Below, piece by piece: positions 7,685 to 16,806 of a stretch of DNA of 40,826 nucleotides. The translations under genes and the position numbers were made by a program. Source of the DNA: an uncultured Bacilli bacterium (GTDB lineage: Bacteria > Bacillota_I > Bacilli_A > RF39 > UBA660); assembly GCA_944372055.1 (NCBI GenBank), contig CALVYF010000009.1, positions 1-40,826 on the forward strand. Direction: 5' to 3'. The number at the start of each line of letters is the position of its first letter. Positions within the stretch are counted from its first letter, which is position 1. Below the pieces are notes generated by a model that saw only the letters and a list, made by a program, of their open reading frames with translations, was not told the DNA's origin and did not search any database.

Positions 7685-8023
7685 GTGAAAAAGTTATTTA
7701 TAGTAAAACATAAATATGATTTCGATAGAATTATCAAAAAACGTAACAGAAAAAAGAATGATATCTTTATCATCTATTCTGAAGACAATAATTTACCATA
7801 TGCAAGATATGGAATTTCTGTAGGCAAAAAATTAGGAAATGCAGTATATAGAAATAAAAAGAAAAGACAAATACGTTCCATAATCGATAATTTAGAAAAA
7901 GACTATATTAAAAAGCAAGATTATATTATAATATTAAGAGAGAAGGGAAAGTATTTAGAATATCAAGAACTAAATCATAAATTAAAGACCCTTTTAATAA
8001 TAAAAGGAAAGGACCAAAGATGA
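7685..8023 (+). CDS. rnpA: Ribonuclease P protein component
   Basis: 112 residues, basic, with the family core ARYGISVGKKLGNAVYRNKKKR near residues 43-63; the KKRQIR helix and its preceding RN are the RNA-binding signature. The protein assists the RNase P RNA in cutting tRNA 5' leaders. The start is GTG at 7685, behind AAGAGGTGATAAA. The gene ends in TGA, and that stop overlaps the start of yidC by four bases (ATGA), which couples their translation. Use of TGA as a stop shows that the standard bacterial code applies. Confidence 0.95.
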   Translation: MKKLFIVKHKYDFDRIIKKRNRKKNDIFIIYSEDNNLPYARYGISVGKKLGNAVYRNKKKRQIRSIIDNLEKDYIKKQDYIIILREKGKYLEYQELNHKLKTLLIIKGKDQR

Positions 8024-8952
8024 AGAAGAAAAATAAATTTAAACTACTCGTTGTATTACTCCTATTATTAATCACAACCGGTTGTACAACGACATTAGTA
8101 GATGAGAACAAAAAACCAGTACAAAATGAAAGTACCGGCCAAAACTTAACAGAAAATATTATCTGCCAGCCAACAGATAAAGAAAACAGGAAATTATATA
8201 AAGAAAACGGTGTAAAAATAGAAAAACTACCAACTTGTGATGAATTTAAAATTACATCTGGAAAATATGAAGGTCTATGGACTAGTATCTTTGTAAAACC
8301 ATTAGCTTTCATTCTATTATGGTTAGGTAGAATTGTTGGAAACTATGCTATATCACTAATTATTATTAGTATTATTATTAGATTAATCAGTTTCCCATTG
8401 ACCAAAAAAACAGCTTTACAGTCTGAGATGATGAAAAAAGCTCAACCAGAGATAGAAAAAATAACAAAAAAATATAAAGATAAACAAGATCAAGAATCAA
8501 TGATGAGACAAAGTCAAGAAATGATGATGGTATATAAAAAATATAATATTAGCCCTATGTCTGGATGTATCTTTGCTATGTTACAATTCCCATTGTTTAT
8601 AGCATTCTTTGAAGCAGTACAAAGAACACCAGCAATATTTGAAGGGAAATTCCTAGGATTACAACTAGGGACAACACCAATGGTTGGTGTAACTTCTGGA
8701 ACTTTTATTGCTTATATTATCTTAATGCTATTAATTGCTGGAACCACATTTTATTCATTTAAAATGAATCTTTCTGGTGCTAACATGGATCCAAGTATGA
8801 AGATGATGCCAATCATGATGAGTGTAATAATTATAATCACAGCATTATTTATGCCATCTGCATTAGGAATTTACTGGGTAACATCAAACTTATTAACAAT
8901 TGCCCAAAATATAGTAGTAAAAAGGAGCAAAGAAGTACATGGAAAAGCATAG
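8020..8952 (+). CDS. yidC: Membrane protein insertase YidC (SpoIIIJ type)
   Basis: 310 residues. An N-terminal lipoprotein signal ends at LLLITTGC, with Cys22 as the lipidation site. The insertase core follows, with SIIIRLISFPLTKKTALQSE near residue 115, the cytoplasmic charged hairpin KAQPEIEKITKKYKDK, then MSGCIFAMLQFPLFIAFFEA near 180 and two further membrane segments ending in GIYWVTSNLLTIAQN. Gram-positive short form (five membrane spans, no large periplasmic domain). It inserts membrane proteins with or without SecYEG; its SpoIIIJ orthologue is needed in the forespore. It overlaps rnpA by 4 bases and jag by 14. Confidence 0.95.
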   Translation: MKKKNKFKLLVVLLLLLITTGCTTTLVDENKKPVQNESTGQNLTENIICQPTDKENRKLYKENGVKIEKLPTCDEFKITSGKYEGLWTSIFVKPLAFILLWLGRIVGNYAISLIIISIIIRLISFPLTKKTALQSEMMKKAQPEIEKITKKYKDKQDQESMMRQSQEMMMVYKKYNISPMSGCIFAMLQFPLFIAFFEAVQRTPAIFEGKFLGLQLGTTPMVGVTSGTFIAYIILMLLIAGTTFYSFKMNLSGANMDPSMKMMPIMMSVIIIITALFMPSALGIYWVTSNLLTIAQNIVVKRSKEVHGKA

Positions 8953-9553
8953 ATTTATAGGAAAAACGAAAGAAGAAGCAATTGAAAACGCAAAAATAGG
9001 GTTACAAGAATTAGAAGACAACCTTATAATAAAAGAATTAGAACCAATTAAAGGTGGATTATTTAAAAGCAAAAAAATAGAAATAGAAGTAATTGAAAAA
9101 AGAGAAGTAGTAAAAGACATAAAAAACTTCTTAAATAAACTATTAAAAGACCTAGGATTCAATGCAAATATTGAAGTAAAAATGAATGGAGAAGTACCAG
9201 CATATACAATATATTCAGATAATGATTCCTTATTAATCGGAAAGAGCGGAAAAAATCTTCAAGCTTTATCAATAGTTGCAAATCAATATGTAAAAAAAGA
9301 AGTTGGAGAAAGCTTCAAATTCTTAATAGATGTTAATGCTTATAAAGAAAAACATGAAAGATCATTAGTAAGATTAGCAAAGAAAATAGCAAGAGAGGTT
9401 GCAACTACAAAAATAGATGCTAAAATGGATTCTATGAATTCCTATGAAAGAAGAATTATTCATAATGCGTTAGCAAATAATAAAAAGGTATATACAGAAA
9501 GCGAAGGCGAAGAGCCAAATCGTTATGTAGTGATTAAATCAAAAGAAGAGTAA
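8939..9553 (+). CDS. jag: RNA-binding protein Jag/KhpB (SpoIIIJ-associated)
   Basis: 204 residues in the usual three parts: an N-terminal Jag domain (FIGKTKEEAIENA onward), a KH domain with the loop IGKSGKNLQALSIV near residue 98, and a C-terminal R3H domain with SYERRIIHNAL near 163. It binds RNA, partners with KhpA and affects cell division and elongation in other Gram-positives. The ATG lies inside the end of yidC behind AAAAGGAGCAAAG. The protein ends just before a short terminator. Confidence 0.93.
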   Translation: MEKHRFIGKTKEEAIENAKIGLQELEDNLIIKELEPIKGGLFKSKKIEIEVIEKREVVKDIKNFLNKLLKDLGFNANIEVKMNGEVPAYTIYSDNDSLLIGKSGKNLQALSIVANQYVKKEVGESFKFLIDVNAYKEKHERSLVRLAKKIAREVATTKIDAKMDSMNSYERRIIHNALANNKKVYTESEGEEPNRYVVIKSKEE

Positions 9554-9563
9554 TCTTCTTTTT
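9541..9563 (+). terminator. Terminator after jag
   Basis: AAAAGAAGA (9541-9549) pairs with TCTTCTTTT (9554-9562) around a GTAA loop, followed by more T. It overlaps the jag stop codon. The stem is AT-rich, so it may be leaky. Confidence 0.55.
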
Positions 9564-9570
9564 CTTTTTA

Positions 9571-9599
9571 TTAAACAAATGAAAATAATGTGCTATAAT
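9571..9599 (+). promoter_or_regulatory. Promoter of mnmE-mnmG-rsmG
   Basis: TTAAAC (9571), a 17-base spacer and TATAAT (9594-9599) with the extended TG motif (TGCTATAAT). Confidence 0.7.
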
Positions 9600-9625
9600 A
9601 TACGAAGAAAAAGGGAAGTGATACC

Positions 9626-10981
9626 ATGAATGATACTATTGTAGCAATCTCAACAGCTCTAGGAGTAGGAGCAATTTCAATTGTTAGATTAAGTGGAACA
9701 GAGGCAATCGAAGTAGTTAACAATTGTTTCAAAGGAAAAGATTTAACCAAAGTAAAAAGTCATACGATTAATTATGGACATATTGTAGATCAAGATGAAA
9801 TAATCGATGAGGTTCTTGTATCTATTATGAAAGCACCAAGAACTTATACCGCAGAAGATGTAGTAGAAATAAATTGTCATGGAGGAATAATTTCTACAAA
9901 ACGTATTTTAGAAACAATATTAACTCACGGAGCACGTTTAGCAGAACCAGGAGAATTTACAAAAAGAGCATTCTTAAATGGCAGAATCGATTTAGTAAAA
10001 AGTGAAGCAGTCATGGACATCATTGATAGTAAAAGTGAAGAAGCAAATAAATTAGCATTATCTCAATTAAGCGGTTCAACCTCAAATATGATAAAAAAAT
10101 TCAGAGAAAAATTAAAACAATTACTTGCCAGTATAGAAGTAAATATAGATTATCCAGAATACTATGATATAGAAGTAGTAACAAAAGAACAAATAAGTAA
10201 AGCAATCTCTGAAATGAAAAAAGAATTAGAAAAAGTAATTAAGGAGTCAAAAAACTCAACTTTAATTAAAGAAGGAATAAAAACCGTAATTGTAGGAAGA
10301 CCAAACGTAGGTAAAAGTAGTATTCTAAATAAATTATTAGAACAAGAAAAAGCAATTGTAACAGATATCGCTGGAACAACTCGTGATATTGTAGAGGGAG
10401 AAATTTATCTAGATGGTATCTTACTAAATATTATAGACACAGCTGGAATTCGTTCAACAGATGATATAGTAGAAAAAATAGGAGTAGAAAAGAGTCTTTC
10501 TATGATAGACGATGCTGATTTGGTAATCGTTGTATTAAATAACAATGAAAAGCTAACTAAAGAAGATGAAGAAATAATAGACAAAACAAAAGATAAACAA
10601 AGAATTATTGTAATAAATAAAAATGATTTAGAGAAAAAATTAGATATATCTAAAAGTAATTTAAAGAACATTGTAGAAACTAATGCTAATAGAGTAGAAG
10701 GAATAAAAGCACTAAAAGAAAAAATAATAGAGCTATTTCAATTAGAAACAATTAAATCAAAAGATTATACATACTTAACTAATGCAAGACAAATATCTCT
10801 TGCAAAACAAGCATATCAAAGTTTAATAGAAGCAGAATTAGGAATAAATAATGATTTACCAATTGATATGGTAGAAATAGATTTAAAAAATACTTTTGAA
10901 TATTTAGGAGAAATCATTGGAGAAACATATAGTGAAGAGATTCTAGATCATTTATTTGCAAATTTCTGCGTAGGAAAATAG
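9626..10981 (+). CDS. mnmE: tRNA modification GTPase MnmE (TrmE)
   Basis: 451 residues. The N-terminal folate-binding domain opens with DTIVAISTALGVGAISIVRL. The inserted G domain carries GRPNVGKSS near residue 223, the DTAG motif near 270 and NKND near 331. The C-terminus ends in FCVGK, which contains the conserved cysteine of the family. With MnmG it builds the carboxymethylaminomethyl group on wobble uridine 34 of certain tRNAs. It is preceded by its own promoter and followed by mnmG after ten bases, an arrangement kept across Bacilli. Confidence 0.97.
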   Translation: MNDTIVAISTALGVGAISIVRLSGTEAIEVVNNCFKGKDLTKVKSHTINYGHIVDQDEIIDEVLVSIMKAPRTYTAEDVVEINCHGGIISTKRILETILTHGARLAEPGEFTKRAFLNGRIDLVKSEAVMDIIDSKSEEANKLALSQLSGSTSNMIKKFREKLKQLLASIEVNIDYPEYYDIEVVTKEQISKAISEMKKELEKVIKESKNSTLIKEGIKTVIVGRPNVGKSSILNKLLEQEKAIVTDIAGTTRDIVEGEIYLDGILLNIIDTAGIRSTDDIVEKIGVEKSLSMIDDADLVIVVLNNNEKLTKEDEEIIDKTKDKQRIIVINKNDLEKKLDISKSNLKNIVETNANRVEGIKALKEKIIELFQLETIKSKDYTYLTNARQISLAKQAYQSLIEAELGINNDLPIDMVEIDLKNTFEYLGEIIGETYSEEILDHLFANFCVGK

Positions 10982-10991
10982 GAGTGATTTT

Positions 10992-12842
10992 ATGAAATAT
11001 GAAATAATAGTAGTAGGCGGAGGACATGCAGGATGTGAAGCAGCACTAGCCTCAGCAAGACTTGGTCATAAAACATTATTAGTAACATCTAATATAAAAA
11101 ATATAGCAGATATGCCTTGCAATCCATCAATAGGGGGACCAGCGAAAGGAATTGTTGTAAGAGAAATAGATGCTTTAGGTGGAGAAATGGGACGAAATGC
11201 CGATAAAGGAGCCTTACAAACAAAAATGTTAAATACAAAAAAAGGACCTGCAGTCCAAGCACTACGTTTCCAAGCCGATAAAATCACATATCCTAAAGAG
11301 ATGTTAAAAACATTAGAGGCTACTAATAATCTAGAGATAAAAGAAGCAATGGTTGAAAAATTAGCAGTAAATAATAAAAAAGTAACTGGAGTAGAACTAG
11401 AAGATGGAGAAAAAATAGAGTCAGATGCCGTTATTTTAACAACAGGAACTTACTTAAAAGCAGTTGTATTAGCAGGATCATCTCGTAAATCTAGTGGTCC
11501 ACATGGCGAAAAAGAGTCTAAATTTTTAAGTGACAACTTAAAAAAATTAGGATTTACAATAAAAAGATTAAAAACAGGAACTCCACAGCGAATTGATAAG
11601 AACACAATAGATTATTCAAAAACACAAGAAGAAAAAGGAGATGATATTCCTCGTACTTTTTCCTTTGATAACATTGTTTATAAAGAGCCAAAAGACCAAA
11701 TATCTTGTCATTTGATTTATACGACACCAAAGACACACGAGATAATAAAAGAACATTTAAATGAGTCTAGTATGTATGGTGGCTATGTAGAAGGTGTAGG
11801 TCCAAGATATTGTCCTTCTATAGAAGATAAAGTAGTAAGGTTTAGTGATAAAGAGCGCCATCAGCTGTTTTTAGAACCAGAGAGTCTTTATTATGATGAC
11901 ATTTATATTCAAGGTTTTTCAACTAGTATGCCAAATGAAATTCAAGATTTAATGGTACATAGTTTACCAGGTTTAGAAAAAGCTAAAATATTAAAATATG
12001 GTTATGCTATTGAATATGATGCTATTGACTCTAAACAACTAAAACGTTCATTAGAGACAAAGATAATAGAAAACCTATACACTGCTGGACAAATTAATGG
12101 AACTAGCGGATATGAAGAAGCGGCTGGACAAGGGTTAATCGCAGGTATTAATGCAGCATTAAAACTAGAAGGAAAAGATCCACTAATATTAAAAAGAAAC
12201 GAATCATATATTGGTGTATTAATTGATGACTTAGTAACAAAAGGAGTAAAAGATCCATATCGCTTACTAACATCTCGTGCGGAATATCGTTTACTATTAA
12301 GAAATGATAACGCAGACTTACGATTAAGAGACTATGGATATCAAGTGGGGTTAATCCCAGAAGAAAAATATCAAGCATTTAAAAAGAAAAAAGAAAATAT
12401 AAAAGAATTAACAACACTTCTTCAAAATACAAGAATAACACCTAAAAAAGAAACAAATGAATATATTGAAAAAATACCATCAACACCATTAAAAGATGGA
12501 ATTTCTCTATACGATTTCTTAAAAAGACCAGAAATTACAATAGAAAACATAAAACATTTTGTAAATATAAATTATAAAGAAGAACTAGAACAAGTAGAAA
12601 TCAATGCAAAATATGAAGGATACATAAAGAAAGCAAAGAAAGAAGCAGATAAAATGTTAGCCTTAGAAGAAAAAAAGATACCAGAAGATATAGATTATGA
12701 AAAAGTACCTAATCTGGCAAGTGAAGCGCGTCAAAAACTAGCAGAAATAAAACCAACAACGATAGGACAAGCATCTAGAATTAGTGGGGTAAATCCAGCA
12801 GACATTTCTATACTAATGGTGTATTTAAGAAGGAATGGATAA
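10992..12842 (+). CDS. mnmG: tRNA uridine-5-carboxymethylaminomethyl modification enzyme MnmG (GidA)
   Basis: 616 residues. The FAD-binding motif VVGGGHAGCEAALASARLG lies at the N-terminus. The family blocks CNPSIGGPAKGIVVREIDAL near 43, TGTYLKAVV near 152 and GQINGTSGYEEAAGQGLIAG near 367 are present, as is the C-terminal helical part that binds MnmE (IGQASRISGVNPADISILMV). Normal length. It works with MnmE in tRNA wobble modification. It overlaps rsmG slightly or abuts it, depending on the rsmG start chosen. Confidence 0.97.
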   Translation: MKYEIIVVGGGHAGCEAALASARLGHKTLLVTSNIKNIADMPCNPSIGGPAKGIVVREIDALGGEMGRNADKGALQTKMLNTKKGPAVQALRFQADKITYPKEMLKTLEATNNLEIKEAMVEKLAVNNKKVTGVELEDGEKIESDAVILTTGTYLKAVVLAGSSRKSSGPHGEKESKFLSDNLKKLGFTIKRLKTGTPQRIDKNTIDYSKTQEEKGDDIPRTFSFDNIVYKEPKDQISCHLIYTTPKTHEIIKEHLNESSMYGGYVEGVGPRYCPSIEDKVVRFSDKERHQLFLEPESLYYDDIYIQGFSTSMPNEIQDLMVHSLPGLEKAKILKYGYAIEYDAIDSKQLKRSLETKIIENLYTAGQINGTSGYEEAAGQGLIAGINAALKLEGKDPLILKRNESYIGVLIDDLVTKGVKDPYRLLTSRAEYRLLLRNDNADLRLRDYGYQVGLIPEEKYQAFKKKKENIKELTTLLQNTRITPKKETNEYIEKIPSTPLKDGISLYDFLKRPEITIENIKHFVNINYKEELEQVEINAKYEGYIKKAKKEADKMLALEEKKIPEDIDYEKVPNLASEARQKLAEIKPTTIGQASRISGVNPADISILMVYLRRNG

Positions 12843-12843
12843 T

Positions 12844-13485
12844 ATGACAGAAAAGGAATTTGTAGAAGAAATAAGAAAATTAGGTATCATACCTACAGAA
12901 GAACAACTAAAAAAACTAAATCAGTTCTATACATTACTAATTGAATGGAATAAAAAGATTAATCTTACAAGAATAACAGATAAAGAAGAAGTATATTTAA
13001 AACACTTCTATGATAGTCTAACAATCGTAAAAGAAGTGGAATTAAATAAAGTAGAGACTCTTTGTGATGTAGGAACTGGAGCTGGTTTTCCTGGAATTGT
13101 ACTAAAGATATTTTATCCAAACTTAAAAGTAACTTTAATAGATTCTCTATTAAAAAGAGTAAAATATTTACAAAATATAATAGAACAATTAAAATTAGAT
13201 GACATAGTTGCTATTCATACAAGAGGAGAAGATTATCAAGAGACCTTTGATATTGTAACAGCTCGTGCAGTAGCAAATATAGAAAAGTTATTGAAATATA
13301 CTATGCATCTAGTGAAAAAAGATGGAAAACTTATCGCGATGAAAGGAAATATTGAAGAAGAATTAACAGATAACATCAAAAAAGAGATAAATAAAAAATA
13401 TAAACTAGAAAAAATTAACAAATTTTATTTACCAAAAGAAAATAGTCATCGTAGTTTAGTAATAATAACTAAAAAAGGGCAATAG
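12844..13485 (+). CDS. rsmG: 16S rRNA (guanine-527-N7)-methyltransferase RsmG (GidB)
   Basis: 213 residues. The SAM-binding motif CDVGTGAGFPGIVLKIFYP lies near residue 70; VTARAVANIEKLLKY near 138 is the family motif around the catalytic region. The ATG at 12844 is preferred over the in-frame ATG at 12835 because AAGGA ends at 12834, which leaves no spacer for the earlier codon. Following mnmE and mnmG is the standard Bacilli order. A terminator follows. Confidence 0.95.
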   Translation: MTEKEFVEEIRKLGIIPTEEQLKKLNQFYTLLIEWNKKINLTRITDKEEVYLKHFYDSLTIVKEVELNKVETLCDVGTGAGFPGIVLKIFYPNLKVTLIDSLLKRVKYLQNIIEQLKLDDIVAIHTRGEDYQETFDIVTARAVANIEKLLKYTMHLVKKDGKLIAMKGNIEEELTDNIKKEINKKYKLEKINKFYLPKENSHRSLVIITKKGQ

Positions 13486-13494
13486 TCCTTTTTC
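13471..13494 (+). terminator. Terminator after rsmG
   Basis: AAAAAGGG (13472-13479) pairs with TCCTTTTT (13486-13493), one G-U pair, around CAATAG. It overlaps the rsmG stop. Confidence 0.7.
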
Positions 13495-13506
13495 TTTTGT
13501 TTTGTC

Positions 13507-13535
13507 TTGAAAGCACTTGGAAAATAGTCTATAAT
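13507..13535 (+). promoter_or_regulatory. Promoter of noc
   Basis: TTGAAA (13507-13512), a 17-base spacer and TATAAT (13530-13535). Confidence 0.8.
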
Positions 13536-13580
13536 GATAACATAGGATAACTATAAAAGAATAAAAAGTGAGGGATGAAA

Positions 13581-15035
13581 ATGCAAGATCAGAATAAAGA
13601 TGAAGTTGTATATCTATATCTAGATGATATTATACCAAACAGGTTTCAACCTCGCGAAGTATTTGATGAAAGAGCTTTAAAAGAACTCGCAGTATCCATT
13701 AAAGAACATGGTGTAATACAACCAATTATAGTGCGAAACGTAAACGGGAAATATGAAATTATTGCCGGAGAAAGAAGATATAAAGCATCAGCTATGGCAG
13801 GATTAACAAAAATACCTGCAATAATTAGAAACTTAGATGATAAAGAAAGTTCCAAAGTTGCTTTACTTGAAAATTTACAAAGAAGAAATTTAAATCCCAT
13901 TGAAGAAGCAAGAACTTATCAAAAAATATTAGAGTTAGATCAGATGACTCAAGAAGAATTAGCTAAGACCATGGGAAAGAGTCAATCAGCAGTAGCTAAT
14001 AAAATAAGACTATTAGGACTTTCAGATGAAGTACAAGATGCCCTACTAAAAGAACAGATATCTGAGCGACATGCAAGAACTTTATTAAATATTCCAGATG
14101 CAAAAAAACAAAAAGAAATGTTAAAAAAAGTAATAAATGAGAGAATGACAGTTCGTCAACTAGAAGCAGAAATAAAAAAAATGTACCCAAGGGAGGAGGG
14201 AGAGCCAATGAATGATACATCCACACCAATAACATCAACAGCTTTTGTGAATAGCAGTCCGTTAATGCCAACAGCAGACCTACCAGAAGATAAATCAGAT
14301 TATGGTCAAATAAAAATAGCTCCGCCAACCGAAACAGAAGGTGAACACCAGCCAAGATTTATAAATTATGGAGAAATAAAAGATGATGAAGAAGATGACG
14401 ATGAAACACCAGTAGGTGGTATAAATCTAAACAGTACACAGTCTATTCCTAATATCCAAAGTATTAAAGAAAATGCTGTTGACATTAATACACCACAGGC
14501 TCAACCAACAGCAGATTTAGACAGTCTTTTAAATATAACAGCAGCATCATCCAGTAATTCAAATCAAGAAGAAAATTATAGATTTATTACTCCAGCGGAA
14601 GAAATTGTAAAAACAGATGCAAGTAAAGCCAACAAAGTAAAAACAGAAGATTATTTTAAAACACCAGACTTAATTCCTGTAGATTTACCAAATGAAGTGC
14701 AATCTACAAAAGAGACAAACTCTGTTCCTATAGCAGAAATAGAAGCAAAATCCAAACAACAGCAAAAACCAACAGAATCAACGGTTCTACACGATTCAAG
14801 ATATGATCAAAAAACCTTAAATAATACAAATCTAAATACAACATTATTTGGTGATGTTCAAAGACCAGATTTTAACTCGAAAAAAAGTGATCAATTCACT
14901 GTTCAACAATCCATTGATATGGTAAGAAACTTAGTAGAAGAATTAAATAGACATGGAGTAAAAGCAGATATTGATGAAATGAATTTCTCAAAATCATATC
15001 AAATTATTATAAAATTAGATAAGACAGCAGAGTAA
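13581..15035 (+). CDS. noc: Noc-type nucleoid occlusion protein (ParB paralogue) with long disordered insert
   Basis: 484 residues, against about 283 in B. subtilis Noc. The N-terminal ParB/CTPase fold has DIIPNRFQPREVF near residue 16, IAGERRYKA near 56 and LLENLQRRNLNPIEEA near 94. The helix-turn-helix GKSQSAVANKIRLL near 133 resembles Noc (GKGQSTIANKLRLL) more than Spo0J. The last 45 residues (SIDMVRNLVEELNRHGVKAD and on) align with the Noc C-terminal dimer domain. Residues about 205-435 form an acidic, S/T/N/Q-rich, probably unfolded insert. The amphipathic N-terminal helix of B. subtilis Noc is absent: the protein begins directly at MQDQNKDEVVYLYLDD. The ATG at 13581 is chosen because GAGGG would abut the ATG at 13575. 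A promoter and a terminator make it a single-gene unit. Confidence 0.88.
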   Translation: MQDQNKDEVVYLYLDDIIPNRFQPREVFDERALKELAVSIKEHGVIQPIIVRNVNGKYEIIAGERRYKASAMAGLTKIPAIIRNLDDKESSKVALLENLQRRNLNPIEEARTYQKILELDQMTQEELAKTMGKSQSAVANKIRLLGLSDEVQDALLKEQISERHARTLLNIPDAKKQKEMLKKVINERMTVRQLEAEIKKMYPREEGEPMNDTSTPITSTAFVNSSPLMPTADLPEDKSDYGQIKIAPPTETEGEHQPRFINYGEIKDDEEDDDETPVGGINLNSTQSIPNIQSIKENAVDINTPQAQPTADLDSLLNITAASSSNSNQEENYRFITPAEEIVKTDASKANKVKTEDYFKTPDLIPVDLPNEVQSTKETNSVPIAEIEAKSKQQQKPTESTVLHDSRYDQKTLNNTNLNTTLFGDVQRPDFNSKKSDQFTVQQSIDMVRNLVEELNRHGVKADIDEMNFSKSYQIIIKLDKTAE

Positions 15036-15037
15036 TA

Positions 15038-15065
15038 AAAGGTAGATAAAAATCTACTTTTTTTT
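15038..15065 (+). terminator. Terminator after noc
   Basis: AAAGGTAGAT (15038-15047) pairs with ATCTACTTTT (15052-15061), one G-U pair, around AAAA and runs into a T tract (15058-15065). Confidence 0.85.
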
Positions 15066-15074
15066 CGAAAAGCA

Positions 15075-15103
15075 TTTCAAAAAGAATATTTCTTTGATAC
15101 AAT
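15075..15103 (+). promoter_or_regulatory. Promoter of soj-spo0J
   Basis: TTTCAA (15075-15080), a 17-base spacer and TACAAT (15098-15103) with the extended TGA motif upstream (TGATACAAT). Confidence 0.65.
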
Positions 15104-15134
15104 ATATTAGTAAAAATGGAAACAGGTGATAAAC

Positions 15135-15920
15135 ATGGGAAAGGTGATATCTTTAGTAAATCAAAAAGGTGGAGTAGGAAAGACAACAACTAGTATCAAT
15201 CTTTCTGCATCATTAGCAGTACTAGGAAAAAAAGTATTATTAATAGATTTAGATCCACAGGGAAACACAACTACAGGAGTAGGTATAAATAAAGGTGATA
15301 TTGAAAGAAGTGTCTATGATGTTTTAATTGGTGAATGTAAAATTTCAGAGGCTATGATTAAAACTAAATATAAAAATTTATATGTTTTACCAGCAACAAT
15401 TAATCTAGCAGGATTAGATATAGAATTAGTAGAAAAAAGTAAACAAGAGTCAGGATTTTTAAAAGGAGAACAATTAAAAATACATTTAACCGACATAAAA
15501 GATAGTTTTGACTATATTATTATAGATTGCCCTCCTTCTTTAGGAGTAATTACCACAAATGCTTTAACAGCTTCAAATTCAGTAATCATTCCTGTTCAAT
15601 GTGAATTCTTTGCATTAGAAGGTATTACCCAATTATTAAAAACAATTATGCTAGCTCAAAAAAGTCTAAATCCAACATTAGATATAGAAGGAGTACTATT
15701 AACAATGCTAGATTCTAGAACAAATCTAGGATTTGAAGTAGTAGAAGATATAAGAAAATTTTTCAAGGAAAAAGTTTATAATACAATAATTCCAAGACTA
15801 GTTCGGTTGACAGAGGCTCCTTCACATGGAGAACCCATTATTGCATATGATCCAAAAAGTCGTGGAAGTGAAGCTTACTTAAATCTAGCAAAGGAAGTGA
15901 TTGAAAGAAATGGAAAATAA
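15135..15920 (+). CDS. soj: Chromosome partitioning ATPase Soj (ParA)
   Basis: 261 residues. The deviant Walker A KGGVGKTTTS (residues 11-20) with a signature lysine, the DLDPQGNTTTGVG motif near 40 and IIIDCPPSLGVITTNAL near 121 define ParA. It binds DNA nonspecifically as an ATP dimer, moves origins and modulates DnaA. The ATG at 15135 follows CAGGTGAT; the GTG at 15126 is inside that ribosome site and is rejected. The gene overlaps spo0J by about 11 bases, so the two are coupled. Confidence 0.95.
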   Translation: MGKVISLVNQKGGVGKTTTSINLSASLAVLGKKVLLIDLDPQGNTTTGVGINKGDIERSVYDVLIGECKISEAMIKTKYKNLYVLPATINLAGLDIELVEKSKQESGFLKGEQLKIHLTDIKDSFDYIIIDCPPSLGVITTNALTASNSVIIPVQCEFFALEGITQLLKTIMLAQKSLNPTLDIEGVLLTMLDSRTNLGFEVVEDIRKFFKEKVYNTIIPRLVRLTEAPSHGEPIIAYDPKSRGSEAYLNLAKEVIERNGK

Positions 15921-16800
15921 TAAACGTAGGGCATTAGGAAGAGGATTGGAAGAACTGTTTTATAACGAACCAATAGCTTATGATAAAATGGAAGAAAAAA
16001 TCTTGACAGAAACACCAAAAGAAGAAATCACAAATGTAAAAATTTCTGAATTAAGAAGCAATCCATATCAACCAAGACAAGTATTTAAAAAAGAAGCTTT
16101 ACAAGAATTAGCAGATTCTATTAAAGAACATGGAGTCTTTCAACCAATTATTATTAAAAAAAGTATTAAAGGTTATGAAATTATTGCAGGTGAACGTCGT
16201 GTAAAAGCTTCTCAAATGGCTGGATTAGAAGAGATTCCTGCTATTATTAGAGATTTTACAGATGAGGAAATGATGGAAATTGCTCTTTTAGAAAACTTGC
16301 AGAGGGAAAACTTAAACCCTATTGAAGAATCACGTGCTTATAAAAAATTAATCGAAACCTTAAATATTACCCAAGAAGAATTAGCAAAGAAATTAGGAAA
16401 AAGTAGAAGTTATATAACAAATATGATAGGATTACAAACATTACCAGATTCAATTCAAGACCTGATATCAGATAACAAGATGAGCATGGGCCACGCAAGA
16501 GTATTAAGTAAGCTAGAAAATGAACACCAGCAAAAAGAATTAGCAGAAAAAATAATTAATGATGGAATGAGTGTTCGCGAGTTAGAAAATTTAACTAAAT
16601 CTACAGATGAATTTGAAAGAACTCATAAAATCAAAAAACATAATTCTCCAGTAAATCAATATCAATATTTGGAAGATGAATTGTGTGATAAACTAGGAAC
16701 AAAAGTAAAAATTAAAACTAACAAAATTGAAATTAGTTTTGTTAATGGAAATGATTTAAATCGTTTACTTGAAATTATGAATTTAGATACAAGGGGGTAA
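15910..16800 (+). CDS. parB: Chromosome partitioning protein Spo0J (ParB)
   Basis: 296 residues. It opens with the N-terminal motif RRALGRGLEELF, which stimulates ParA in relatives. It then has LRSNPYQPRQVF near 49, IAGERRVKASQMAG near 94, LLENLQRENLNPIEES near 132 and the ParB-type helix-turn-helix GKSRSYITNMIGLQTLP near 164. The C-terminal dimer domain ends NGNDLNRLLEIMNL. It is a CTP-dependent DNA clamp that loads at parS and recruits SMC. ATG at 15910 is used; TTG at 15901, closer to AAGGAAG, is possible and would add three residues. No parS site was seen in the window. Confidence 0.95.
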   Translation: MENNKRRALGRGLEELFYNEPIAYDKMEEKILTETPKEEITNVKISELRSNPYQPRQVFKKEALQELADSIKEHGVFQPIIIKKSIKGYEIIAGERRVKASQMAGLEEIPAIIRDFTDEEMMEIALLENLQRENLNPIEESRAYKKLIETLNITQEELAKKLGKSRSYITNMIGLQTLPDSIQDLISDNKMSMGHARVLSKLENEHQQKELAEKIINDGMSVRELENLTKSTDEFERTHKIKKHNSPVNQYQYLEDELCDKLGTKVKIKTNKIEISFVNGNDLNRLLEIMNLDTRG

Positions 16801-16806
16801 TGTTCA

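Noticed and set aside
16331-16336. CACGTG inside spo0J as a parS core
   Set aside because: Only the central TCACGTG matches; the flanks do not fit the 16-base parS palindrome TGTTTCACGTGAAACA. A partial TTTCACGT near 2165 in the recF end is also only half a site. No convincing parS was seen in the window.
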